Of a stretch of DNA of 64,000 nt, positions 1 through 8,008 are shown piece by piece. The position numbers were made by a program, and so were the translations under genes. Every line of letters begins with the position of its first letter. The stretch's first letter is position 1. This stretch comes from Desulfovibrio sp. (GTDB lineage Bacteria; Desulfobacterota; Desulfovibrionia; Desulfovibrionales; Desulfovibrionaceae). The notes beneath the pieces were generated by a model that was not told where the DNA came from, ran no database searches, and saw only the letters and a list, made by a program, of their open reading frames with translations. The stretch lies in assembly GCA_017528345.1 (NCBI GenBank), contig JAFXOX010000081.1, positions 1 through 64,000 of the forward strand, in the 5' to 3' direction.

Positions 1-140
1 CGGTCATCCTGCTTCAGGGTGAAATCCCCAAGAACCATGAGCTTTAAAGGCAGTTCAATCTCTTCCTGAGCATCACCCGTAGCCGGGCGGTAGACAATAT
101 TGACCCGTTCTTTGGGAGCAACAGAGGCTTCCTTGGCCAT
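1..140 (-). CDS. tssB: Type VI secretion sheath small subunit TssB (5' part only)
   Basis: The first 46 codons of a minus-strand gene start at 140 and run off the window edge. The translation begins MAKEASVAPKERVNIVYRP and continues through ELPLKLMVLGDFTLKQDD, which is the conserved N-terminus of TssB/ImpB/VipA. TssB pairs with TssC to form the contractile cytoplasmic sheath of the type VI secretion system. An AAGGAG ribosome site lies 7 bases before the ATG. The only other type VI gene visible is tssA at 9953-11512 on the same strand, so the two are separated by accessory genes. Identification rests on the N-terminal motif alone. Confidence 0.85.
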   Translation of the reverse strand, partial: MAKEASVAPKERVNIVYRPATGDAQEEIELPLKLMVLGDFTLKQDD

Positions 141-689
141 AATGGACTCCTTAGGATATGCGTTTTCAAGCTTTGCCGTCTTCAGACGCAATTGTGCTAG
201 AGCAGAGAGAGTAGCGGCTACGCAAAAATAGCGAATTGGACAGGGAAGTGCAAGAAAAGAAGGAAGCACGAATACCGGTTCAGCCGAGGAAAGAAAAGGA
301 GAAGTGTCCGTGGGATGTACGTAAACGGCAATGGGAGAAGGTGCGTGTGCGTGAGGCTTTGAGACGTAAGGCTTCATTTTTTTTCGCAGACGCACAGCTG
401 TTTTTCAAAAAAAACATGCATGCCCAGAAAAATCAGCGCATGTTGAGACAAAAGACCGCTGCAAAAGGCGGTAGCTCAGCGAGATAACTATGAAAAATAA
501 TGATACCAACGGTTTATGCAGCGAAGTGCATCGTATGGACGAAAGACGTGCTAGCCAGAGGAAATGGGGAAGTTCTTGACTTTATCACGTCGAACACATA
601 AATTTTTCGTAAACATCGCAATCCACAGCCAGCGCTTAAAAAACTTCCTTATTTACAAAATTATCCCAGTTAATCTCGTAGCTGTATTC
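141..689. other. Intergenic leader upstream of tssB
   Basis: No convincing gene is visible in these ~550 bases. The open frame at 236-487 is rich in Lys/Arg and low in complexity and matches nothing I recognise. The region should contain the promoter and leader of tssB on the minus strand, but I cannot place a clear promoter. Confidence 0.4.
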
Positions 690-2129
690 TCAATACCCGA
701 GGAATGTTTTCAGGTCCTTGTTCGGAAGAAGTTCTTTTTTCCCCAGACCGAACGAGTAGTCCGGAACGATCTCCAGATATTGGTCGAGGAATTCCTCATA
801 GGTCTTTGCCTCGAAGCAGTACGGTGTGATGAAAAAGTCCCTGCTGCCGCCGGCCGTACGGTTTCCTGCCGTTACTCTTACCATGTAGTCGCCTGTCTCC
901 AGCCTGTAAACATCATATCTTTCCAAATTCCATCCGTGAAGTTCGACGTGCCCGAAAGGAACGGAGTAACGATCCGTAATCGTATTTTCATGAAGAGCCG
1001 TGCTCTGATAATCGCTCTCCACACACTCTAGAAAACGCTCGGCGCTTTCGACGTCGTACACCGAATATTCGCTTTCATCACGGTACTTCCTTACGAATTC
1101 CAGGTCGCCATCAACACGCTGTATATCATACTGCCAAGTCTTACCGATCATCTTTTTATCGAGCCAGCGATAATCCTTTTTCACCTTATTGAAAGCCTTT
1201 TCGAGGTATACATTGATGTCTGTGCCGAACTTGAATTTCTCTTCCGGATTCGAGTGTTTGACCGTATCGTGCGTATATCTGCACAGAAAATCGATGAACT
1301 CGTCTGCGCAGGCGCCCTCTGTCCAGGGGGTTACGATATCCGAATCGTCATAACAGTTTTTGCTGATCTGACCGAAAACATATTTGCCGTGAAGGGGCGC
1401 GATCTGCCAGACAGGTGTGCATTTTCTCATCATCGTAAGGGTTGCCCAGGAGAACTCCTCACGCAGTTTTTCCAGTGCTTTTTCGTAATATACGTTAATA
1501 TCCGTCCCGTATTTGAACAGCTCAGGATCCACCCAAGGGCTCTTGTTTAGCTTCTTTTCGCGCTTTTTCTCATTCTCCCGTTCTAGCTCCATCGCGAAGA
1601 ACTGATCGATACTGAGCGGAGTCCACGCCCATACCATATCCGAGCTGTGTCCTGACAGCGCCGGCGAGTAAAGAAAGGTGCCTCCGGCTTCGTCGTGCGG
1701 CCAATTGCGCCATCTGCCTGCCTCCAGACTTCCATCCTTCATGATCAGGAGACAGTACTGTTCCTGTTTCGGGTTCTTTCCGTCGGCAAACGATTTGAAG
1801 TCAGCAAATTGAACACTGCGGCAGCCTTCTTTTTCCGGCCCGAGATTTATCCAGTTGCTCCCTTCTTTTTCAAGGCTCTCAGTCAGGTCATAACGCCCCA
1901 GAGAGTGCCATCTCTCCACTTCCGCCGATTCGATTGCGTCGGCGGTTCCGCGGATGAAACTGCCTGCTGTGCTACGTCCATTCCCTGACGGATGCCAGCT
2001 ACCTGCGGTATAGGCGCCTGTTTTCAGCTCAAGCAGACAGCATTCTCCGTACTGCGGCATATCGTTGTCCGTAACATCGTGAAATTCATTAAAGGACAGT
2101 CTGAGATCTTTATAATTGACGATAAACAT
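690..2129 (-). CDS. Hypothetical protein with two internally duplicated modules
   Basis: I do not recognise a named family for this 479-residue protein. It has no signal peptide or membrane segment and is rich in aromatic and acidic residues. Two modules occur twice. A Gly/Trp-rich segment at about residues 25-50 (GECCLLELKTGAYTAGSWHP) recurs at about 120-145 (QYCLLIMKDGSLEAGRWR). An FKYGTDINVYYEKALEKL segment near 207 recurs as FKFGTDINVYLEKAFNKV near 300, each time followed by a similar ~20-residue stretch. The first module faintly resembles the small phage-type DUF551 domain. The gene sits downstream of tssA and upstream of tssB on the same strand, so a type VI accessory or immunity role is possible but unproven. 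Confidence 0.7.
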   Translation of the reverse strand: MFIVNYKDLRLSFNEFHDVTDNDMPQYGECCLLELKTGAYTAGSWHPSGNGRSTAGSFIRGTADAIESAEVERWHSLGRYDLTESLEKEGSNWINLGPEKEGCRSVQFADFKSFADGKNPKQEQYCLLIMKDGSLEAGRWRNWPHDEAGGTFLYSPALSGHSSDMVWAWTPLSIDQFFAMELERENEKKREKKLNKSPWVDPELFKYGTDINVYYEKALEKLREEFSWATLTMMRKCTPVWQIAPLHGKYVFGQISKNCYDDSDIVTPWTEGACADEFIDFLCRYTHDTVKHSNPEEKFKFGTDINVYLEKAFNKVKKDYRWLDKKMIGKTWQYDIQRVDGDLEFVRKYRDESEYSVYDVESAERFLECVESDYQSTALHENTITDRYSVPFGHVELHGWNLERYDVYRLETGDYMVRVTAGNRTAGGSRDFFITPYCFEAKTYEEFLDQYLEIVPDYSFGLGKKELLPNKDLKTFLGY

Positions 2130-2373
2130 GGTTTCTCCTCCGTCTTCCCGGCCGCCCTGATCAGATAAAGTAGTACTCGGAGCGCAGCGCAGTTCTCATA
2201 GCATAAACAGATCTGCCGATTCTCGATTTAGCATTATTCCGCTAAATTAGTATTTGTTGTAATATTCTATCATATGAACACAAATGTAAAAATGGATTAA
2301 GAAAAAATCTCAATAAAGTACGTTGTTTTTTTAAATAAAAGTAAATCTGGTAGTCAGAAAAGGAGGCGAATAC

Positions 2374-3023
2374 ATGGCAAAAAAAGTAGCAGTTGTCGTT
2401 GGTGCAGGAAAAGGAATGGGTGTCAATATTGCGAAGGTCTTTGGACAGCACGATTTTACAGTGGCGCTCATAGCGAGAAAACTTGAGAAGCTCAACCCAT
2501 TGGTCGATGAACTGAAGAGTTTGGGTATTGAAGCGTAGCCTATACCGCTGATGCGGCAGATACAGATTCGCTTTCAACGGCATTTTTAAAAATCCAACAG
2601 GATCACGGCTTTGTGGATGTTCTCATATACAATGCCGCAATACTGACTTCTGGATTACCAAGCAAACTCACAAGTGACGATCTCCTCAAGCACTACCAAG
2701 TAGATGTTGCCAGCGCGCTTCATACGGCCAAGCTCGTATTGCCGCAACAAATAGAGAAGGGAGAGGGTGCCATTCTCTTTACTGGCGGAGGTTTTGCTCT
2801 GCATCCCGTGGCAGAGTACACATGTATTTCTATTGATAAAGCAGCTCTTCGCGCCTTGGCTTTTGCGCTGTCTCAAGAAGTGAAGGAAAAAGGCGTGTAT
2901 GTGGGTATCGTGACAATTATGGGAAGCATTGCACCTGGTACGCATTATGATCCGGCTGATATTAGTACAAAATATTGGGAACTCTACGATAAACGCGATA
3001 ATATTGAATACGTCTTTAAATAA
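2374..3023 (+). pseudogene. SDR-family oxidoreductase, frameshifted
   Basis: The gene starts at ATG 2374 behind a strong AAAGGAGG site. It encodes a short-chain dehydrogenase/reductase with the N-terminal Rossmann motif VVVGAGKGMG (glycine-rich NAD(P) loop) and helix VALIARKLEKL. The frame stops at TAG 2536 after residue 54. A -1 shift at that point restores a continuous protein (AYTADAADTDS, then NAAI, and on to a C-terminus ending EYVFK) that stops at 3023. The lesion is therefore a single-base change, and both halves are otherwise well preserved. It may be a recent mutation or a sequence error. The next gene, a flavodoxin-fold reductase, lies 100 bases downstream. Both are AT-rich and look horizontally acquired. 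Confidence 0.8.
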
Positions 3024-3122
3024 ATATCATATCAAATTAATTTGTGTGACATATAAAAACCATTATTGATCACTACTTATTAACATTTTTAAATAAAAAC
3101 TCTGATGTTTAAAGAAGTTATT

Positions 3123-3779
3123 ATGAAAAAAATTTATGCTATCAATGGAAGTCCTCGCAGGAATAGAAATACGGCAACATTGCTCGACAAGGTTCTGGAA
3201 GGAGCAAGAAAAGATGATCCTGATGTTTTGACTGAGAGGATTGATCTCTATACGCTAAAATATACTGGATGTATCAGTTGTTTTGCCTGCAAACGTAAGG
3301 GTGGATCAAGTTACGGAAAATGCGCTGTTCATGACGATCTTCACGATGTTTTGGTAAAACTTGCCGATGCAGATGCTGTTGTATTTGGATCACCTATCTA
3401 TTATCGCACTATTACTGGTCAACTTCATGCTTTCTATGAGCGTTTTTTCTTTCCCTATATGCAGTATAAAGTAGGGTATCCAAATCTCGTAGAAAATAAA
3501 ATTCCAACAGCATGTATTTACACTATGAATGTGATGGAAGATGAAATGGTCAGAGATGGTTATCAAAATTATATAGGTCTTTTTGAAAAATTCCTCGAAA
3601 TGTACTTTCAGAAGCCGCTCGTGCTTTATGCATTTAATACATATCAATTTGATAATTACGATAAGTACGTTTGCGAGGTGTTTTCAAAAGAGGAAAAAGC
3701 TGCCTATCGTGATAAACATTTTCCTGAAGATTGTCAAAAAGCCTTTGCTATTGGAAAACAACTTTTAGCAAGAGCATGA
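3123..3779 (+). CDS. Flavodoxin-fold NAD(P)H-dependent oxidoreductase
   Basis: The 218-residue protein belongs to the NADPH-dependent FMN reductase/flavodoxin superfamily. The N-terminal INGSPRRNRNTATLL is the phosphate-binding loop for FMN. A short Cys cluster GCISCFACKR follows near residue 52, as in many iron-sulfur flavoprotein-like family members. GSPIYYRTITGQLHAFYERF near residue 95 is the second flavin-contacting loop. An upstream in-frame ATG at 3105 would add MFKEVI, but 3123 matches the family start better. The low GC content and strand contrast with the type VI genes around it. The substrate cannot be told from sequence. Confidence 0.85.
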   Translation: MKKIYAINGSPRRNRNTATLLDKVLEGARKDDPDVLTERIDLYTLKYTGCISCFACKRKGGSSYGKCAVHDDLHDVLVKLADADAVVFGSPIYYRTITGQLHAFYERFFFPYMQYKVGYPNLVENKIPTACIYTMNVMEDEMVRDGYQNYIGLFEKFLEMYFQKPLVLYAFNTYQFDNYDKYVCEVFSKEEKAAYRDKHFPEDCQKAFAIGKQLLARA

Positions 3780-4339
3780 TATAAATCACAATCTTCTTGG
3801 TATTTAAAAGCACTTTTTTGCAAAGAAATCTTTCTATAATAATATTATACTTCTGCAATAATGACTAATTTGCAGAGTTTGCTGTAGCTAATGTGTATTG
3901 TTGGTTTTATTTTATATTTTATGAAAATATTTTTCATAATAAATATTTGATAGATTATTAGTAAGTAATTTTTTTTATCTTTTACATGTCTTCAACTTGT
4001 GGATACTGCCTGATAAGCGTTAGAGATGAGCCGTTTCTCCTTTATTAGGTCACAACATGGGAAATATGTGATAATGCGCTCAGAGGAAAGACTGTTTTTC
4101 AAAGAGATATTTTTTATCTTCGCTTGCTAATGTCCATGCTGGACAAATACATCCTAGAACTTGTCATTTTTGGCTGTATCGTTTGATGCATTGCAAAAGA
4201 GAAATATCATATTTTTGTCTCATGTTCCTCTTTTTCTTGATGCGCAAAGGGGACTCTTTACCAATGCTTTCAGGTGACAAAAAATGTGGCTTTGTCTTCT
4301 ATAGCGTAACGCGTACATTGTAAATTGGTGGAGAAATCT
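3780..4339. other. AT-rich intergenic region
   Basis: About 560 bases with no open frame of note. The composition is strongly AT-rich up to about 4000, then more balanced. No repeat, terminator or RNA gene could be recognised. It probably holds the promoter of the following membrane hydrolase gene. Confidence 0.4.
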
Positions 4340-4372
4340 ATGGAAAATTTTGAGAAATAGTATCCACATTTT

Positions 4373-5824
4373 TTGTTGTTTTTGGGATTGTTGCTGACAA
4401 TGCTGTCGTACGGCATTTTTAATACCGGTATCTGTGCGTGGATATTTGCGATACCGCTTATGAGATTTATTAACAATCGTACAAAGTGGCTATCAATTAT
4501 CTTAATGCTTATCGGGATGGTTGTTGTAGCCAATATCACTTTTTATAGACTTGTTGAAGATGATTTTAATATCAAGAATCAATTATTTTGTACATTGAAT
4601 GGTGTAAGGATTTGGTTCCCATTTTTTGTTTATTTTCTTTGCAGATATTTTAAAGCTCAGAAAATCGTAGGCTACTATGCATTTCCAGCAACAGTGGCTG
4701 TTACAGAGTTTTTTATAGATAATCCGTTTATTTCAATTATGACTTCACTTTCCGTATCGCAATTTTTGAATTTAGGCCTCATGCAGGTTGCAAGCGTTAC
4801 GGGTGTCGTCGGTGTTTCATTTATTGTAACGTTGTTTGCTTCCATCGTAAACTATATCTGGGAAGAAGGAGTACGAAAGTCGACAATTGTTAATGCTGTT
4901 GGATATGGAATAGTTGTTGTTATAATTACAAGCATAGGTATGCTGACAGTAGAAAAAATAACTACAACGGATAAGACGGTAAGAATAGCTGCAGGCGTAG
5001 AAAATACGAATTTGTTGGTTGAAAAGAAAGAAATTCTTGATAGATTTGTTGGGTCTGAGGAAGAAAGGATTTTTCAAGCAAGTATTTATATAATTAAAGA
5101 ACGTGCTAAACAGGCAGTGCAAAATGAATCAAGTCTATTAGTATTTCCTGAAGACGCCTTTACTTGTTCAGAACATGTAAGTAAAAAATTTATTGAGCAA
5201 GTGCAGGTTATAGCAAAAGAAAATAACATTAATATAATTCTTCCTTTACTGAGAATGCCAGAAGAGAAAGATCAAAAACAAAAGAATACATTAAATTTCA
5301 TCGATAGCAAAGGTAATCTTTTAAATACATATTTGAAGAATCACCTTGTACCTGTCATCGAAGAGCCATTCACAGAAAAGGGTGATGGCAAAACTCCGGT
5401 CATTGAAGTCGATGGCGTAAAATATACTTACCTTATCTGTGCAGATTATACTTTAAATAAATATGCATATAACGGCAAAGAAGCTGATATCTTTATAAAT
5501 CTGTCTTATGATTGGAAAGCGTTTCAATATTTTACATCTTATGGTGTACAAGCTCGTGCTATTGAATGCGGGTTTTCAGTCCTCAGAAACCCTGTGAATG
5601 GGAATATTGTTCTTTATGATGTCTATGGAAGACCTCTTCATATGGCAAATGTCATGAATGTACATACAGGTATACTTTATCTTGATATACCTAAAAAATG
5701 TAGGCAAACTATATATGGCGCTACTGGAAATTGGTTTTCATGGATCTGCGCGATATATGCAGTGATTGCAATACTTAGTGGTCTTGTTTGCAAAGAAAAA
5801 AATTATAAGATGGGTGCTTTATAA
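4373..5824 (+). CDS. Membrane carbon-nitrogen hydrolase resembling apolipoprotein N-acyltransferase
   Basis: This protein of about 483 residues has an N-terminal block of hydrophobic helices (to about residue 195) followed by a nitrilase-fold domain, the layout of Lnt-type N-acyltransferases. The Glu-Lys-Cys catalytic set can be seen: Glu in LVFPEDAF (~260), Lys in TYLKNHLVPV (~322), and Cys in LICADYT (~362). A final hydrophobic helix near the C-terminus (WFSWICAIYAVIAIL) is also present. The frame opens with a TTG at 4373. An ATG at 4340 in the same frame reads MENFEK, then an amber codon at 4358, then YPHF leading into this frame. The natural start may therefore have been lost by a nonsense mutation, leaving an inefficient start. 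AT-rich; the family is clear but the substrate is unknown. Confidence 0.75.
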   Translation: MLFLGLLLTMLSYGIFNTGICAWIFAIPLMRFINNRTKWLSIILMLIGMVVVANITFYRLVEDDFNIKNQLFCTLNGVRIWFPFFVYFLCRYFKAQKIVGYYAFPATVAVTEFFIDNPFISIMTSLSVSQFLNLGLMQVASVTGVVGVSFIVTLFASIVNYIWEEGVRKSTIVNAVGYGIVVVIITSIGMLTVEKITTTDKTVRIAAGVENTNLLVEKKEILDRFVGSEEERIFQASIYIIKERAKQAVQNESSLLVFPEDAFTCSEHVSKKFIEQVQVIAKENNINIILPLLRMPEEKDQKQKNTLNFIDSKGNLLNTYLKNHLVPVIEEPFTEKGDGKTPVIEVDGVKYTYLICADYTLNKYAYNGKEADIFINLSYDWKAFQYFTSYGVQARAIECGFSVLRNPVNGNIVLYDVYGRPLHMANVMNVHTGILYLDIPKKCRQTIYGATGNWFSWICAIYAVIAILSGLVCKEKNYKMGAL

Positions 5825-5864
5825 AAAATTCGGTGTGTCTAATCTTACCTATTTTATGAGACCG

Positions 5865-5872
5865 CAAAAAGA
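5865..5872. repeat. Left 8-bp target-site duplication of the IS66 element
   Basis: CAAAAAGA immediately before the left inverted repeat is repeated exactly at 7726-7733 after the right one. Eight bases is the usual duplication length for IS66-family elements. Confidence 0.95.
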
Positions 5873-7725
5873 GTAACAGCTCACGTACCTACAAAAGGCG
5901 TGAAAAAGGAGGGGCTTCCTTTCCCCTCCAGGTATCCAAAAGTTGATTGGTGTTTTTGTGTTCAAAGAGCGTGCTGATTCGGTAGAAAGCAGCAGTCGTT
6001 GCCGTACATCCATGCATTGTTCAGACGCCAAACGGACTTGCGTATCCAGTAGGTTTGTGGACGCGTCATATTGTGATAACAGTCGATTGCCTTAACCAGA
6101 ACCGTAAAATACGATCTCCCGTGCAAGGCACACGTCTTTCTCAAAGAGAGGCTCCTCTCTATCCAGCGTTCTCCCTTTGGTGCGGAGGATCCAAAGCTTA
6201 TCTTTCGATGACAGACAGCCGTTCTTATCTGTCGTTCGGCGAAATTGTTGGTCTTATCCACCAATGGTTCTGTCACAAAGAACCAGAGAGACTCGAAGTT
6301 CTTCTCAAGACGACGTACAAAGGCTCCGGCATGACCCTTGAGATGGCCAAAGCGACGAGCAAGCTTTACTATACGAGACTTCAGAGCCCAAATATCGCCC
6401 ACAGTCGTAGATTCCGAGCTCATATCGCATAGAGTCTTAAAGAATGAGCCGGCCAGTTCCCCAAGCTTTCTTTCTTCGGGGTTTGCGCTTTGTTTCAGTT
6501 TCAGGATCTCCCTTTTGAGATGGGCCAGACAGCTTTGCCTGTAACCTTCCCACAATTGGTAGATCCTATAGTCATCTGAGATGAGTATTCCTCGCCATTC
6601 TCCAATCAGCCTGTAAAAGGCCTCCTTGGATCGATGCTCATCAATCATGAAATAAGCAAGCAAGCAGCATCCCATGAACCACAGCCAGTGCAGGTGTTTA
6701 CCCATCTGGCCGTGTGTTGGCCACGAGGTCTCATCAATGTGGCAAGCTGGGCATTTGCGAACACTCTTACCTATGACTTTGTGATGAGGATCAATGGCTT
6801 CAGAGGCTCTCTCTACGACATTTTGGATGCCACCCTGGCTGATGTCCAGACCAAAAATGTCCATCAGCAGCTTCCGAACCTGTCTTCTTGGCAGACCAGC
6901 TTCACTCAGCAGATAGGCTATAAGCGCTGAAAGCCGGCTTCCGTAGCTCGTTTGATATTCTTGAGGAACAGCCCCCTTAACGACCTTGTGGCAGTTCGAA
7001 CACCGTCCTTTAAAGATACGGAAGAGGATGACTATCAGACAAACCACAGGAAGCTCTATGTATTGAAAATGGGAGCATTCCGTGAGGTCATCAAAATGCG
7101 TTCCGCCACAGTGCGGGCAAACCTGAGGAACACACTGCCGTTCTTCAGTCGGCGTCATAGGCTTCTGTGCGGCACCGCGATGATAAGGCCTCTTCTTGGG
7201 CTTAGCGTGATTTTCTGAGTTATCAGCAGTCTCGGAAGTTGATGGCTTAGAGTCATTCTGAGAAGAAGGCTTTGAGCGATCAACAAATGGAGGATCAGTT
7301 GAAGGGGGACGGTTAGAGTTGGTCGAGTTCGTATTGAGCCGGTTTTCCAGTTCCTGATTACGGCGCGTCAATGAGTCGATTATCTTGTCCTTCTGGTCAA
7401 GAAGCTTCTTGGCTCCGTCAAGTTCTTCCTTAAGGACTGCATTTTCAGTCTTAAGAGCCTGGTTCTCAAGCTTGAAGTCCTCATATCCCTTTGACAAAGC
7501 ATCGATTAACGACAGCGTCCATGGCGAGAGACCCTGAGTCTTCGAAGGCAAGCTTAGGAAGCTGAAAAGAGGGGGAAAGGAAATGGGACTTGAAGAGTTT
7601 TCCATAAAAAAAGTAATGCAAAATTCTGCCCATTTATCAACAGAAAACCTCACGAAACTCTATGCGAAAACCTCCCTATGAAACTGCCAAATATCGCGTT
7701 TTTTTTCGGACACGTGAGCGGTTAC
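5873..7725 (-). mobile_element. Complete IS66-family insertion sequence
   Basis: The element is 1853 bp long. The terminal inverted repeats are GTAACAGCTCACGTA at 5873-5887 and, on the opposite strand, GTAACCGCTCACGTG at 7725-7711 (13 of 15 matching, GTAA start as expected for IS66). It carries one transposase gene and no tnpA/tnpB accessory genes, like the single-gene IS66 subgroup. The flanking 8-bp direct repeats are identical, which indicates a fairly recent insertion. It landed between the membrane hydrolase gene and the amidase gene without breaking either. Confidence 0.95.
5962..7605 (-). CDS. IS66-family transposase
   Basis: The protein has about 547 residues from the ATG at 7605. 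A longer frame starting at 7653 has an upstream ATG, but MENSSSP is the likelier start. Order of parts: a Leu-zipper-like coiled coil (LENQALKTENAVLKEEL), a Pro/Ser-rich linker, a zinc-finger region (CPHCGGTHF and CSNCHKVV), then the DDE catalytic domain with Asp in HIDETSW, Asp in LISDDY and Glu in NFAERQIRTA. No frameshift is visible, so the enzyme could be active. It is the only gene in the element bounded by the inverted repeats at 5873 and 7725. Confidence 0.95.
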   Translation of the reverse strand: MENSSSPISFPPLFSFLSLPSKTQGLSPWTLSLIDALSKGYEDFKLENQALKTENAVLKEELDGAKKLLDQKDKIIDSLTRRNQELENRLNTNSTNSNRPPSTDPPFVDRSKPSSQNDSKPSTSETADNSENHAKPKKRPYHRGAAQKPMTPTEERQCVPQVCPHCGGTHFDDLTECSHFQYIELPVVCLIVILFRIFKGRCSNCHKVVKGAVPQEYQTSYGSRLSALIAYLLSEAGLPRRQVRKLLMDIFGLDISQGGIQNVVERASEAIDPHHKVIGKSVRKCPACHIDETSWPTHGQMGKHLHWLWFMGCCLLAYFMIDEHRSKEAFYRLIGEWRGILISDDYRIYQLWEGYRQSCLAHLKREILKLKQSANPEERKLGELAGSFFKTLCDMSSESTTVGDIWALKSRIVKLARRFGHLKGHAGAFVRRLEKNFESLWFFVTEPLVDKTNNFAERQIRTAVCHRKISFGSSAPKGERWIERSLSLRKTCALHGRSYFTVLVKAIDCYHNMTRPQTYWIRKSVWRLNNAWMYGNDCCFLPNQHAL

Positions 7726-7733
7726 CAAAAAGA
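7726..7733. repeat. Right 8-bp target-site duplication of the IS66 element
   Basis: CAAAAAGA follows the right inverted repeat directly and is identical to 5865-5872. Confidence 0.95.
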
Positions 7734-8008
7734 AGCTAGGGGAGGGTAGAAAGCAGATGATGGACAATACCCAGTCTCACGTTTGCTGGGTGATGTCGCT
7801 GGAATGGGAGAGCGTGGACGTTGCTCAAAACATGTTGACATCTCTTCAAGACGTATCGGTATGTGCCAATGTCTGGCAGTTTCCCTCTCCGACGAAAACG
7901 TCTGCTGCTCATGAGAACGTCTGAGTATATTGTGTCATACGAAAGAAAGCCACGAAAAAACATCAAAATGGCTTTCTAAAATACCGTAAAAAATGGGAGA
8001 AATGGCGA

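Noticed and set aside
236-487. 83-codon open frame upstream of tssB
   Set aside because: Lys/Arg-rich, low complexity, no ribosome site and no family match; looks like a chance frame.
2536-2541. Programmed frameshift in the SDR gene
   Set aside because: No slippery heptamer or downstream pseudoknot is visible; a simple one-base lesion is more likely.
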